Source of the DNA: Stappia sp. ES.058
GTDB lineage: Bacteria > Pseudomonadota > Alphaproteobacteria > Rhizobiales > Stappiaceae
Direction of reading: 5' to 3'
DNA: 64,000 bases
NCBI RefSeq assembly: GCF_900105595.1
Contig: NZ_LT629784.1
Coordinates: 3,162,001 to 3,226,000 of the forward strand
This document shows, one piece after another, positions 8,579-16,323 of the stretch. The position numbers were made by a program, and so were the translations under genes. The first letter of the stretch is position 1. The number at the start of each line of letters is the position of its first letter. The notes under the pieces were generated by a model that saw nothing but the letters and a program-made list of their open reading frames with translations, ran no database searches and was not told the DNA's origin.

Positions 8579-8994
8579 TTACCCCTCCAGATCGCCGCAC
8601 GAATGAACCCGGAAAAAGCGGATCGGCTCCATCATGATCGGGACGCCAATCAACTTATTCCATAATGCGGGCCAGAAAATCATTTAAAATTCCTTTTTGC
8701 AAGGATAACTCGGCAAATTAGGCAAAAAATACGTATTTTTGTGAGAGCAATGGACAAATTAATCCATATAGTGGAAATTGAATTGAAAAGTAGCATTCCA
8801 AGGCATCCGCAACCAGACACACAGAGACGGGTCGGCGGCTCCTCAGATTTACAAGACCACCGCGCGAAACTAGGTTTTGCGTAAACTGTCAGGGACAGCA
8901 TGACGACAATGGTGCAAGCAGCGACACCCAGCCAGATCTCGGCCCCTGCCACGGGCGCAAACGCGAGACGCGGCCAAGTCACGAACGATGCGAC
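8579..8994. promoter_or_regulatory. Divergent control region between the oxidase operon and the IclR gene
   Basis: This 416-base gap is much more AT-rich than its surroundings between about 8675 and 8800. It contains the shared element at 8657-8673 (see separate entry), a perfect 16-bp palindrome AAAAATACGTATTTTT at 8725-8740, and TGGACAAATTAATCCA at 8751-8766, a TGGA...TCCA dyad with an AATT core. Another TGGAAATT follows at 8772-8779. TGGAAAT-type arms are known from IclR-family sites. I see no convincing gene here. An open frame on the minus strand at 8680-8982 has no coding character. Confidence 0.5.
8657..8673. promoter_or_regulatory. Candidate regulon operator, copy 1 (ATTCCATAATGCGGGCC)
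   Basis: Matches the 15-base pattern ATYCCRYAATRYGGG shared with 10835 and 11009; ten positions are identical in all three and the rest differ only by transitions. It sits 79 bases before the start of the oxidase operon. Confidence 0.55.
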
Positions 8995-9813
8995 ATGAAG
9001 AAAACGACCCCGGAAGAAGGCATCAAGTCACTTCACAAGGTAATGCGTGTTCTCGACTGTTTCTCGATCCTTGATGACGTCCTTTCGGTCAGCGAGATCG
9101 CCAGTCGTCTGAACATTCCACCAAGCACCGCGCACCGGCTGTTGTCGTCCATGCGCTCGGCCGATTTGCTGGAACAGGACAAGCGCCGCGGCGGCTACCG
9201 GCTTGGCCTGAAACTCTTCAGCCTTGGCAGCACGGTTCTCGGAAGCATGGACATCCACCGCATTTCCGTCGATGCAATGGAAGAGCTCCACCGCATCACC
9301 CGCATGTCGGTTCACCTCGCGGTTTTCGATGGCGAAGGCGTGCTGGTCGTGCGCAAGATCGGCTCGGCAAAGGAACTCTCCACATCGCTGAACCTCATGG
9401 AACGCGCACCGGCACATTGCACCGGAGTCGGAAAGGCGGTCCTCGCCTACCAGCCGAGCGAAGCGATCGACCGCGTATTCGCGGGCGAGGTCACCCGGTT
9501 CACGCCCTCCACGATCGTTGAACGGAGCACCTTCGATCGCGAGCTGGCAACGATTGCCGAGCGCGGCTACTCCATCGACGATCAGGAACACAACATCGGG
9601 ATCCGCTGCGTCGCGGTGCCGATCTTCAACGAAGCAGGCAAGGCCTTCGCCGCCATCAGCGTCAGCGGCACAGCCTGGGAACTCACCCCCGGTGCCGTCG
9701 AGGAGATCGCAAAGACAGTGAAGCTCCACGCCGGCGCCCTCTCGGCGAAACTCGGCTACACCGGAAAGACCGACCCGGCCCCCTCCGGCAGGAAAGGCAG
9801 GGCGCCGGCCTGA
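8995..9813 (+). CDS. IclR-family transcriptional regulator
   Basis: Small-molecule-responsive regulator, probably the local controller of the flanking catabolic genes. The 272 residues comprise an N-terminal winged helix-turn-helix (about 10-75, with LSVSEIASRLNIPPSTAHRL as recognition region) and a C-terminal IclR effector domain. The latter shows the family motifs GKAVLAY, RGYSIDDQEHNIGIRCVAVPIF and AAISVSG. It is transcribed away from the oxidase operon and converges on the DapA-family gene. Its ATG at 8995 has only a weak Shine-Dalgarno. The repeated element found before the three neighbouring structural units is the natural candidate for its binding site; this is inference from position. 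Confidence 0.92.
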   Translation: MKKTTPEEGIKSLHKVMRVLDCFSILDDVLSVSEIASRLNIPPSTAHRLLSSMRSADLLEQDKRRGGYRLGLKLFSLGSTVLGSMDIHRISVDAMEELHRITRMSVHLAVFDGEGVLVVRKIGSAKELSTSLNLMERAPAHCTGVGKAVLAYQPSEAIDRVFAGEVTRFTPSTIVERSTFDRELATIAERGYSIDDQEHNIGIRCVAVPIFNEAGKAFAAISVSGTAWELTPGAVEEIAKTVKLHAGALSAKLGYTGKTDPAPSGRKGRAPA

Positions 9814-9834
9814 CACGACCGTCGCCCTGCGCGA

Positions 9835-10767
9835 TCACGCGGCCGGCGCCGCTTTCCGGGCGAGGTCGAGCAACGGCTCGACCGCCGCATCGATGGCGGC
9901 CTTCTGCGCCGCAGACACCGGATCCATCGGCGCACGCGGCCCATAAAGCGCAAGACCCTGCCGGTGCTGGATATACTTCACGCAGGCCGGCAGATTGTCG
10001 TGCGGCATGACGTTCCACAATTCGTTCAACTTGAAGTGCATGTCGAGCGCGGCTGCGTGATCGCCGCGCTGAACCGCATCATAGAGCTGAACGGTCACGC
10101 TCGGCAGGGCGCAGGTGAGCGCACTGATCGCCCCATGAGCTCCCAGGGCGAAACCGGAATACAGCAGCGCGTCGATGCCGCTGGTTACAACATTCTCCGG
10201 CTTGGCCTTCAGCAGGAGATCGGACACAGACTTCAGATCGCCGGAACTCTGCTTCATTCCCACAACGCCGGGAACCTCGTCCATGATCTGCAACATCGCG
10301 TCGACGCTGAGATAGTTCCAGGGAATGACGTTGTAGATCAGAATCGGGATGCCGGTTTCCTCGTAGATCGCCCGGAAATGCGCCACGGTGGCCTCGAACG
10401 AGGACTTGAAGAGATAATGCGCAGGCGTCACCTGCAGCGCGTCAATGGAAAGCCCGTCGAGCATGCGCATGCGCTCGACAGCCGCACGCGTCGAATTCAC
10501 GATCAACCCGGCAACGAAGCTGGTACGGCCCGCCAGCGCATCATGCGCCGCACGCATGGCCGTCGCGAACTCTTGATCGGAAAGCGTATGCCCCTCGCCG
10601 GTCGACCCACCCGCGACAACGCCGCTCACGCCGGCCCGCACCATGAAATCGATCTGCGGCGCCAGCGCCTCGGGGACCAGCGCTCCCGTGTCGTCGAACG
10701 GCATGGACAAGGGCGGCATGATGCCCGTTAGCTTGTCCCGTACCGATGCAGCGATTTTATTGACCAT
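9835..10767 (-). CDS. Dihydrodipicolinate synthase (DapA)-family aldolase or dehydratase
   Basis: Class I Schiff-base enzyme of the DapA/NanA superfamily, 310 residues. Catalytic parts are visible: K172 in GVVGMKQSSGD (Schiff base), Y145 in ILIYNVIPWN, and the GGSTGEGHTLS loop at residues 53-63 that binds the 2-oxo acid carboxylate. Members act as 2-keto-3-deoxy acid aldolases, as 2-keto-3-deoxy-pentonate or -glucarate dehydratases giving 2-oxoglutarate semialdehyde, or as hydroxy-oxoglutarate aldolases. The nearby semialdehyde dehydrogenase favours a dehydratase role; this is inference. The ATG at 10767 is chosen for its CGGAGGGA Shine-Dalgarno; a start at 10818 is possible. A copy of the shared operator lies 68 bases upstream. 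A biosynthetic DapA is unlikely in this setting. Confidence 0.85.
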   Translation of the reverse strand: MVNKIAASVRDKLTGIMPPLSMPFDDTGALVPEALAPQIDFMVRAGVSGVVAGGSTGEGHTLSDQEFATAMRAAHDALAGRTSFVAGLIVNSTRAAVERMRMLDGLSIDALQVTPAHYLFKSSFEATVAHFRAIYEETGIPILIYNVIPWNYLSVDAMLQIMDEVPGVVGMKQSSGDLKSVSDLLLKAKPENVVTSGIDALLYSGFALGAHGAISALTCALPSVTVQLYDAVQRGDHAAALDMHFKLNELWNVMPHDNLPACVKYIQHRQGLALYGPRAPMDPVSAAQKAAIDAAVEPLLDLARKAAPAA

Positions 10768-10834
10768 CCGTCCCTCCGAGTTACAGCGATAGGCGCCCGG
10801 CAAACTCCTTGCCGCCACCTCGCCAAATCATCTT

Positions 10835-10851
10835 ATCCCACAATACGGGGA
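10835..10851. promoter_or_regulatory. Candidate regulon operator, copy 2 (ATCCCACAATACGGGGA)
   Basis: Second copy of the ATYCCRYAATRYGGG element. It lies 68 bases upstream of the DapA-family gene, which is on the minus strand. Confidence 0.55.
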
Positions 10852-11008
10852 AAAAGACCTTTGTTCTTCGTATACCTGGGCTAGACACCTGTCAATTGCC
10901 GGCGGCAATATCAGCTTTCACAACATAAAAAACTAAATTATTCCTTTTATATCAGCATAATAAACATTCACCGGACATGATGCTTGCATCGACATGTCAT
11001 CACTGTTA

Positions 11009-11025
11009 ATTCCGTAATATGGGAT
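11009..11025. promoter_or_regulatory. Candidate regulon operator, copy 3 (ATTCCGTAATATGGGAT)
   Basis: Third and most symmetric copy: around the central base, six of eight pairs are complementary. It lies 71 bases upstream of tctC and overlaps a possible -10 box. Confidence 0.6.
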
Positions 11026-11095
11026 TTCATGGAACGATGAAAGCCCATGCCAACGACGATGGAGGATCGTCGAACAGGGAGCCTGGAGGAGACCC

Positions 11096-12061
11096 ATGAG
11101 AACCGCACTCACGACCGCACTGGCCGTTTTCGGCCTCGCAGCCGCATCCGCAACAGCGCTTGCCGATTTTCCGGACCGTCCGGTAACCGTGATCGTGCCC
11201 TGGTCGGCAGGCGGCGGCACCGACGCCACCGGGCGGATCATCGCGACGATGCTGGAGGAAAGGCTCGGCCAGCCGTTCAATGTCGTCAACCGGACCGGCG
11301 GCGGCGGCATCGTCGGGCACACGGCCATCAAGGACGCAAACCCGGACGGATATACGATTGGCATTCTTACGACGGAACTCTCGATGTACGAGGCCGTCGG
11401 CTCCGCCAATCTCAATGCCACCGACTATTCCCTCGTCGGTCTCTACAATTCCGACCCGTCCGCAGTCTTCGTGAAGGCAGACTCCGATTTTCAGACCATC
11501 GCCGACCTTGCCAAGGCCGTGAAGGCCGATCCGCAGGCGATCCAGGCGAGCGGTGCCAACTTCGGCGGCGTGAACCACCTGTCGTGGGTGTCGATGGTTC
11601 AGGGGCTTGGTCTCGACGGCGCCGCGAGCAGCTGGGTGCCCGCCGAAGGCGGAGCGCCTGCACTTCAACTCCTGGCGTCGGGCGCGATCGACGTCGCCGT
11701 CGTCCAGTTTCCCGAAGCACAGGCCCTGATGGACGCCGGGGAGATCCGTGCCCTCGCGACGCTTGGCAGCGCGCCCAATCCCAAGCACCCCGATGTTCCT
11801 CCCGTGACCGACGCGCTCGGGATCGAATTCTCGATTGCGGGCTGGCGCGGTGTGGGGGGCCCGGCTGGCATGCCCGAAGACATCACCGCCACACTGACCT
11901 CCGAACTGGGGGAAATCGTCGCCAGCGACGCCTTCCGCGACCAGATGGGCGCACTCAATTACGGTGTCGTCTGGGCGGGCGGAGCGGACTTCGCCGACTA
12001 TCTCGAGCGCCGTGGCAAAGCATTCGGAGCGGCGATTTCCGCTGCCGGTCTTGGCAAATAG
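11096..12061 (+). CDS. tctC: Tripartite tricarboxylate transporter periplasmic binding protein (TctC/Bug type)
   Basis: Secreted solute-binding protein of a TTT importer, 321 residues. A signal peptide of about 22 residues ends ALA. Mature sequence begins DFPDRPVTVIVPWSAGGGTD, the hallmark of the Bug family, followed by VNRTGGGGIVGH and a VTDALG region. Ligands of the family are mostly carboxylates. The start is supported by CTGGAGGAGACCC upstream. The gene is first of a TctC-TctB-TctA set with gaps of 43 and 1 bases. The shared operator 71 bases upstream ties it to the oxidase/TRAP operon. Confidence 0.93.
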   Translation: MRTALTTALAVFGLAAASATALADFPDRPVTVIVPWSAGGGTDATGRIIATMLEERLGQPFNVVNRTGGGGIVGHTAIKDANPDGYTIGILTTELSMYEAVGSANLNATDYSLVGLYNSDPSAVFVKADSDFQTIADLAKAVKADPQAIQASGANFGGVNHLSWVSMVQGLGLDGAASSWVPAEGGAPALQLLASGAIDVAVVQFPEAQALMDAGEIRALATLGSAPNPKHPDVPPVTDALGIEFSIAGWRGVGGPAGMPEDITATLTSELGEIVASDAFRDQMGALNYGVVWAGGADFADYLERRGKAFGAAISAAGLGK

Positions 12062-12104
12062 GGGATACATCTCGCGGCACCTGGATGATTGAAAGGGTGA
12101 CTCC

Positions 12105-12578
12105 ATGCGCATTGGGCACACGGCGGACTTGGTCATCGGACTGGCATTCGCCGGTCTCGGATCGGCCATCTTCATGGTGGCCAGCGGGTTTCGCACCTTC
12201 CCCGGCATGGCGGTGAGTTCGGGGCTTTTCCCCAAGATCACCGGGACGGGAATGATCGTCTTCGGCATCGTGATGGCTCTTGCGGCGGCGCGCGCAGCGC
12301 GCCGCCAAACCCTCGCCCCCCACTCCGGCCAGGACGCCGGCGAACAAGCCCTTCCAACGCGTTATGCAATGACGGTCGTCGTCGCCCTCCTGGTCCTGAT
12401 CTTCGCCATGCCCATTATCGGTTTCCTTGCAAGCGGCTTTGTGTTTTCCGCATTCCTGGTACGACTTGGCGGCGGCCGTTGGCCGGGCGCTCTCGCCTTT
12501 GCGCTCCTGGCCACCATCGCCGTGTACATCGTGTTCACCTACGGACTGCGCGTTCCCCTGCCAAGAGGGCCATTTTGA
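12105..12578 (+). CDS. tctB: Tripartite tricarboxylate transporter small membrane subunit (TctB type)
   Basis: Four-helix membrane subunit of the TTT importer, 157 residues. Hydrophobic segments lie at roughly 8-28, 38-60, 85-112 and 118-145. The small size, low motif content and position between TctC and TctA are typical. The stop codon is separated by one base from the ATG of tctA, so the two are probably coupled. Confidence 0.88.
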   Translation: MRIGHTADLVIGLAFAGLGSAIFMVASGFRTFPGMAVSSGLFPKITGTGMIVFGIVMALAAARAARRQTLAPHSGQDAGEQALPTRYAMTVVVALLVLIFAMPIIGFLASGFVFSAFLVRLGGGRWPGALAFALLATIAVYIVFTYGLRVPLPRGPF

Positions 12579-12579
12579 G

Positions 12580-14082
12580 ATGATGGACGCACTCGCGCTT
12601 GCGGCAGGGCTGGTCTTCAACGCAGAGACCCTGACCGTCATTTTCCTCGCCTCCGCCTTCGGGCTGTTCGTAGGCGCCATGCCCGGCCTGACCGCTACGA
12701 TGGCGGCAGCACTCCTGGTTCCGCTCACCTTCTACATGGACCCGGTCCCCGCGATTGCGGCCATCATCTCCTGTACGGCAATGGCAATCACTGCGGGCGA
12801 TATCCCCGGCGCACTGCTGCGGATCCCGGGCACGCCGGCCTCTGCCGCATATGTCGAGGACGCCTATGGGCTGACCCGAAAGGGCAGGGCAGGGTTCGCC
12901 ATCGGGATCAGCATCTGCGCGGCCACCTTCGGCGGATTGTTCGGCTTCGCGACGCTTCTTGTCGCGGCACCGTTTCTGGCCCGCTTCGCGCTCAATTTTT
13001 CCAGCTTCGAATATTTCTGGCTGTCGATTCTCGGTCTGAGTTGCGCCGTTGTCGTCTCCCATGGCGGGGTGGCGAAGGGCATGCTGTCGCTTCTGCTCGG
13101 GCTGTTCATCGCCCAGATCGGGCTCGATCCCCTGATGGGCCAGCCCCGTTTCACCTTCGGCATTGCCGAGCTTTCCGGAGGCATCAGCTTCATTCCGGCA
13201 ATGATCGGAATGTTCGCCCTCGCCGAAATCCTGCGCAATGGCCGCGAGGGGCCGTCATCCGTGCCGCAGGTCGAGGTCGCAAACCCTTTCGCCGGTGTCG
13301 GGGCGGCGCTCAGCCGCTACCGGCTCAACCTGTTTCGCGGCGCGGCCGTCGGCTCGATCATCGGCGCGCTTCCTGGTATTGGCGGCGATCTGGGTGCCTG
13401 GATCACCTATTCGCTCGCCAAACGAACCTCGAAGGAACCGGAAAAATTCGGCACGGGTCATCCGGAGGGCCTCGTCGAGGCGGGCGCGTCCAACAATGCC
13501 GCCCTGTCCTCATCCTGGATCCCGGCAATGGTCTTCGGGATCCCGGGCGATGCCGTCACCGCGATCGCGGTCGGCGTGCTCTTCATGAAGGGTATGCAGC
13601 CCGGACCGCAGCTTCTGACAATCAATCCACAGAACTTCTACGCCGTGCTGCTTGTCTTCGTTCTGGCGAACCTGCTGCTGATCCCCTTCGGCTATCTGGC
13701 CGCCAGACTTGCGCGCAATCTCTTCAAGGTGCCGCGAAGCTACCTGAACGCTGCGATCCTGCTGTTTTGCGTGGTCGGCTCCTATTCGATCAACAACACG
13801 CTTTTCGGCGTGGGCATCATGCTTGGCCTCGGCGTGATCGCCTATTTCCTGCAATCGCGTGATTTTGCCATCGCCCCCATCATCCTGGGCATTGTTCTCG
13901 GTCCCCTCGTGGAACAGAGTTTCACCACATCCATGACCATCGCGCGCGGCGACCTCTGGGGCTTCTTCGAGCGCCCGATCGCCGCGGCACTGGGGATCGT
14001 GACCCTCCTGATATGGCTGGGCCTCGCAGCCGGGGCGATCCTGATCAAGAAACCGCCGTCCGACACCCTATCAAGCCGATAG
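12580..14082 (+). CDS. tctA: Tripartite tricarboxylate transporter large membrane subunit (TctA type)
   Basis: Main transport subunit, 500 residues, the normal length for TctA. It shows both copies of the characteristic proline-glycine loop: GLFVGAMPGLTATMAAALL near the start, and GALPGIGGDLGAWITY with VFGIPGDAVTAIAVG in the middle. I take ATG 12580, one base after the tctB stop; a second ATG at 12583 is equally possible. The gene ends just before a patch of IS debris at 14.13 kb, but its C-terminus (KKPPSDTLSSR) looks complete. Confidence 0.93.
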   Translation: MMDALALAAGLVFNAETLTVIFLASAFGLFVGAMPGLTATMAAALLVPLTFYMDPVPAIAAIISCTAMAITAGDIPGALLRIPGTPASAAYVEDAYGLTRKGRAGFAIGISICAATFGGLFGFATLLVAAPFLARFALNFSSFEYFWLSILGLSCAVVVSHGGVAKGMLSLLLGLFIAQIGLDPLMGQPRFTFGIAELSGGISFIPAMIGMFALAEILRNGREGPSSVPQVEVANPFAGVGAALSRYRLNLFRGAAVGSIIGALPGIGGDLGAWITYSLAKRTSKEPEKFGTGHPEGLVEAGASNNAALSSSWIPAMVFGIPGDAVTAIAVGVLFMKGMQPGPQLLTINPQNFYAVLLVFVLANLLLIPFGYLAARLARNLFKVPRSYLNAAILLFCVVGSYSINNTLFGVGIMLGLGVIAYFLQSRDFAIAPIILGIVLGPLVEQSFTTSMTIARGDLWGFFERPIAAALGIVTLLIWLGLAAGAILIKKPPSDTLSSR

Positions 14083-14086
14083 ACCC

Positions 14087-14102
14087 GGACGGCACGTCCT
14101 TT
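14087..14102 (+). terminator. Small hairpin after tctA
   Basis: GGACG-GCA-CGTCC followed by TTT begins four bases after the tctA stop. The stem is only five pairs, so this is a weak candidate terminator. Confidence 0.3.
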
Positions 14103-14129
14103 CCCGGCCACTGTTTCCCGCCTCGGCCG

Positions 14130-14340
14130 GCGCAACGACCACGGCTCTTGCGCCGGTCGAACAACTTGCACTCCAGCTTGGCGAAGAAGCTCTCGCTCAT
14201 CGCGTTGTCGTAAACATACCGACCCAGCGAATGGTCGATCGGTGTTTGAGTCAAACCACCCGAGAACTGGCACCAATCGTATGACTGTCGGAATGGTGGA
14301 TAACGTTACGCGACTTGCGTTGCCCGACCGCCATGTTCAT
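14130..14340 (-). pseudogene. IS3-family transposase (OrfB) fragment, decayed
   Basis: Remains of the catalytic core of an IS3-type integrase. From 14340 the frame reads MNMAVGQRKSRNVIHHSD, which matches the region around the second catalytic Asp of such transposases, then stops. In another frame, at about 14150-14230, YDNAMSESFFAKLECKLFDR matches the segment with the catalytic Glu. The N-terminal two thirds, OrfA and both inverted repeats are absent. It is therefore a dead fragment with at least one frameshift. It is not the same element as the IS at 28.6-29.7 kb, whose corresponding segment reads DNAAMESFFSSLKTE. Confidence 0.75.
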
Positions 14341-14457
14341 CGCGTCGTTTGCGAGTCGGGCATCCTGACTGTCTGACATGCAGGTCCGTTCTCAGGCGTG
14401 TCGGCAAGGCACAGGAAAACCGGCCACGGCGAAAACCCGCCGCGACCGGTGGCATCC

Positions 14458-14679
14458 TTACCGGACCCGGGACGCAGGGCTCGCCGTTTTGCCCTCATGA
14501 CGCCCTTCGACACGCGTCGCTCCGGCGGGCCGTTCGAACGCCCGTTTCTTGTGGTCGCGGATCGCGACACCCTTCTGCAGGTCACCGCCAGCTCGGCCGC
14601 CGTCGCGGCGAATGGTCTCTGCAAGCGTCAATTGTTCATCCAGTTTCGCCTGGCGTTCGCCCTTGGGGGTATCCGACAT
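14458..14679 (-). CDS. Small hypothetical protein, highly charged
   Basis: I do not recognise this gene. It encodes 73 residues, rich in Arg, Lys, Asp and Glu, with no membrane segment or signal peptide. The beginning, MSDTPKGERQAKLDEQLTLA, looks helical. A strong GGAGTTTGCC Shine-Dalgarno precedes the ATG and codon use looks like that of a real gene. It stands alone in the decayed patch between the IS3 fragment and the amidotransferase remnant. It could be a genuine small cytosolic protein or a chance frame. Confidence 0.45.
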   Translation of the reverse strand: MSDTPKGERQAKLDEQLTLAETIRRDGGRAGGDLQKGVAIRDHKKRAFERPAGATRVEGRHEGKTASPASRVR

Positions 14680-14879
14680 GGCAAACTCCTTTCCAAAGAC
14701 GCAAAACGCGAATTTCCCGAACCTGCGACTCCATTCGAGAAATGATCGTCCAGATTGAATACATCAGCCTTGTCCTTATCGAAACGAAGCGAAGGACAGC
14801 GCCTTTTTTTGCAACAAGACCGGCGGGAATCTTTTTGCGATTGTCGAGCTACACCCGGACAGCCAAAGCGGGAGCCACA

Positions 14880-15214
14880 ATGACGGATGAACAAGCTTCG
14901 GGCCGGAGCACTCCTCAGGCGCCCACGCAAAAGGACGACGATGGCGGCCGTCTTGATGCGCCAAGGCGCATCGGAATCGAGGGATGGTCGATCTTTCGGC
15001 GCGAAGCGTGCAAGGTCAACGCGCTCCACCACCAGTCGGTAAAGGACCTCGCCCCGGACTCAGGATCTCGGCACGCGACGAATTCGGCATCATGCAAGCG
15101 ATCGAGGCCGTCTCCGGGCCACCCCTGCTTGGGGTTCAGTGGCATCCGGAGTTGATGCCGTTTTCCCCAAGGGGGCAGGACCTGTTCGCCTGGTTCGTCA
15201 AGCAAGCCGCCTGA
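14880..15214 (+). pseudogene. Class I glutamine amidotransferase (peptidase C26, PuuD-like) remnant with frameshift
   Basis: The C-terminal third of a gamma-glutamyl-GABA-hydrolase-like protein. In one frame VNALHHQSVKDLAP matches the conserved NSLHHQ region. The homology continues in a second frame as GLRISARDEFGIMQAIE, then GVQWHPELMP with the catalytic His and Glu, ending FAWFVKQAA at 15214. One missing base near 15050 (GCCCCGGACTC, where an extra G restores A-P-G-L-R) joins the two. The N-terminal part with the nucleophilic Cys is absent. The sequence before about 14950 has no clear similarity, so the left border is uncertain. Confidence 0.75.
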
Positions 15215-15337
15215 CGCCGGACCATCCGCGATGGAAACAAGACCGCCGGCCATCATGCGCCGCGGATGATCATCAAGCGTGTTGACAAGGATCCGGCGAC
15301 GCACTCTGCCCTTTGATATTCCACGGGGAAATCGATA

Positions 15338-16189
15338 GTGATTGCATGTGTCGCCCCTGCCTATCCTTCCATTTGCGGACCCTCCATGTCCCTCGATCTG
15401 CCAAGCCTCGATAAAGTCTATGCGCTCTGGGATGGCCTTGCCGACTTCGATGCCGTCAACATCCAGGCCTCTCGCATGTATTTGCTCGAACAGATCAGCA
15501 CCCTGGTGGATGCCCAGAATGCGGACTGGATCGGCTGCGTGCGGCTGAGCTGGAGCCAGGCCGACGACCCGATGAAGGGATGGCGCCCGCGGACACTGTC
15601 CACCCTGAAGCCTTGCGCCAACACCAGCCAGGCGATCGACGAGGCCTTCCAGGAAATGGAGAAGGGCCAGCCGGACATCACCACCATCCGAAACGTGGAA
15701 CTGGCTGGCAGCTACAGGGTGCTGCTCTTGAACGAACTGGCGAACCCGGACTGGTTCGCGGGGCCGTCCTACCAGCGCTACTACAAGGCCCTGGACCGGC
15801 AGGATTCCATCTGGGCAGGCATCCCCGTGAGCGCAAATGCGGAAGTGCAGATCGGCTTCCATCGCAGCTTCGACAAGACGCCGTTCTCCCGCGAGGACAA
15901 GGCACTGGTCTTTCATGCGTTGCGCGGGATCCGCTGGTTCTACAAGCACCAGCTGCTGGGCGAAGGTGTCGGAGTCGCGTCGTCTCCGCTGACGCCCACG
16001 GAAAAGACGGTGCTGCAGGGGCTCCTGTTCGGCATGACCGAGAAGCAGATTGCCGGCCAGAACAACCAGAGCCCGCACACCACCCACGACCACGTGAAGC
16101 GGATCTTCCGCAAATACGGGGTTTCCAGCCGGTCCAGCCTGATGGCTCTCTGGCTCGGCAAGGGTCTGATATCGAACAATAACCCCTAA
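15338..16189 (+). CDS. LuxR-type (GerE helix-turn-helix) transcriptional regulator
   Basis: DNA-binding regulator, 283 residues from a GTG start. A C-terminal LuxR helix-turn-helix spans about residues 213-275: LTPTEKTVLQGLLFGMTEKQ, then HTTHDHVKRIFRKYGVSSR. The N-terminal 200 residues are a GAF/PAS-like sensor I cannot identify. The autoinducer-domain motifs of quorum-sensing LuxR proteins are not evident and no luxI is present. Start choice is open: GTG 15338 has GGGGAA upstream, while ATG 15386 begins MSLDLPSLDKVYALWDG. The large autotransporter gene follows on the same strand after 134 bases and is its most likely target, by position only. Confidence 0.8.
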   Translation: MIACVAPAYPSICGPSMSLDLPSLDKVYALWDGLADFDAVNIQASRMYLLEQISTLVDAQNADWIGCVRLSWSQADDPMKGWRPRTLSTLKPCANTSQAIDEAFQEMEKGQPDITTIRNVELAGSYRVLLLNELANPDWFAGPSYQRYYKALDRQDSIWAGIPVSANAEVQIGFHRSFDKTPFSREDKALVFHALRGIRWFYKHQLLGEGVGVASSPLTPTEKTVLQGLLFGMTEKQIAGQNNQSPHTTHDHVKRIFRKYGVSSRSSLMALWLGKGLISNNNP

Positions 16190-16323
16190 ACAGGGGATTC
16201 AACTCCCTCCCCCTCCGGCGCCATAAGCAGTTTGCGAAAATGCCCTGCGCCGCAGGAGAGCCATGCCGGTTTTCCTGCGGCGCGCCGTCACATGACCTGA
16301 CGGTTCGGCTCGAGGGGAAAACC

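Larger units (their letters stand above)
10768..11095. promoter_or_regulatory. Divergent control region between the DapA-family gene and tctC
   Basis: This 328-base AT-rich gap separates two oppositely transcribed genes and carries two copies of the shared element (10835-10851 and 11009-11025). Before tctC there is a possible promoter: TTGCAT at 10984-10989, 17 bases, then TAATTC at 11007-11012. This -10 would overlap the second operator copy, the geometry expected for repression. The promoter match is modest. I see no gene in the gap. Confidence 0.45.

Noticed and set aside
8680..8982. 100-codon minus-strand frame in the divergent control region
   Set aside because: Falls in an AT-rich promoter region, has no Shine-Dalgarno and no protein-like composition.
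14628..15032. 134-codon minus-strand frame in the decayed patch
   Set aside because: It overlaps the small gene and the amidotransferase remnant and has no start signal or known motif.
15338..16189. Quorum-sensing LuxR assignment
   Set aside because: Only the C-terminal helix-turn-helix is supported; no autoinducer-domain signature and no luxI-type gene are present.
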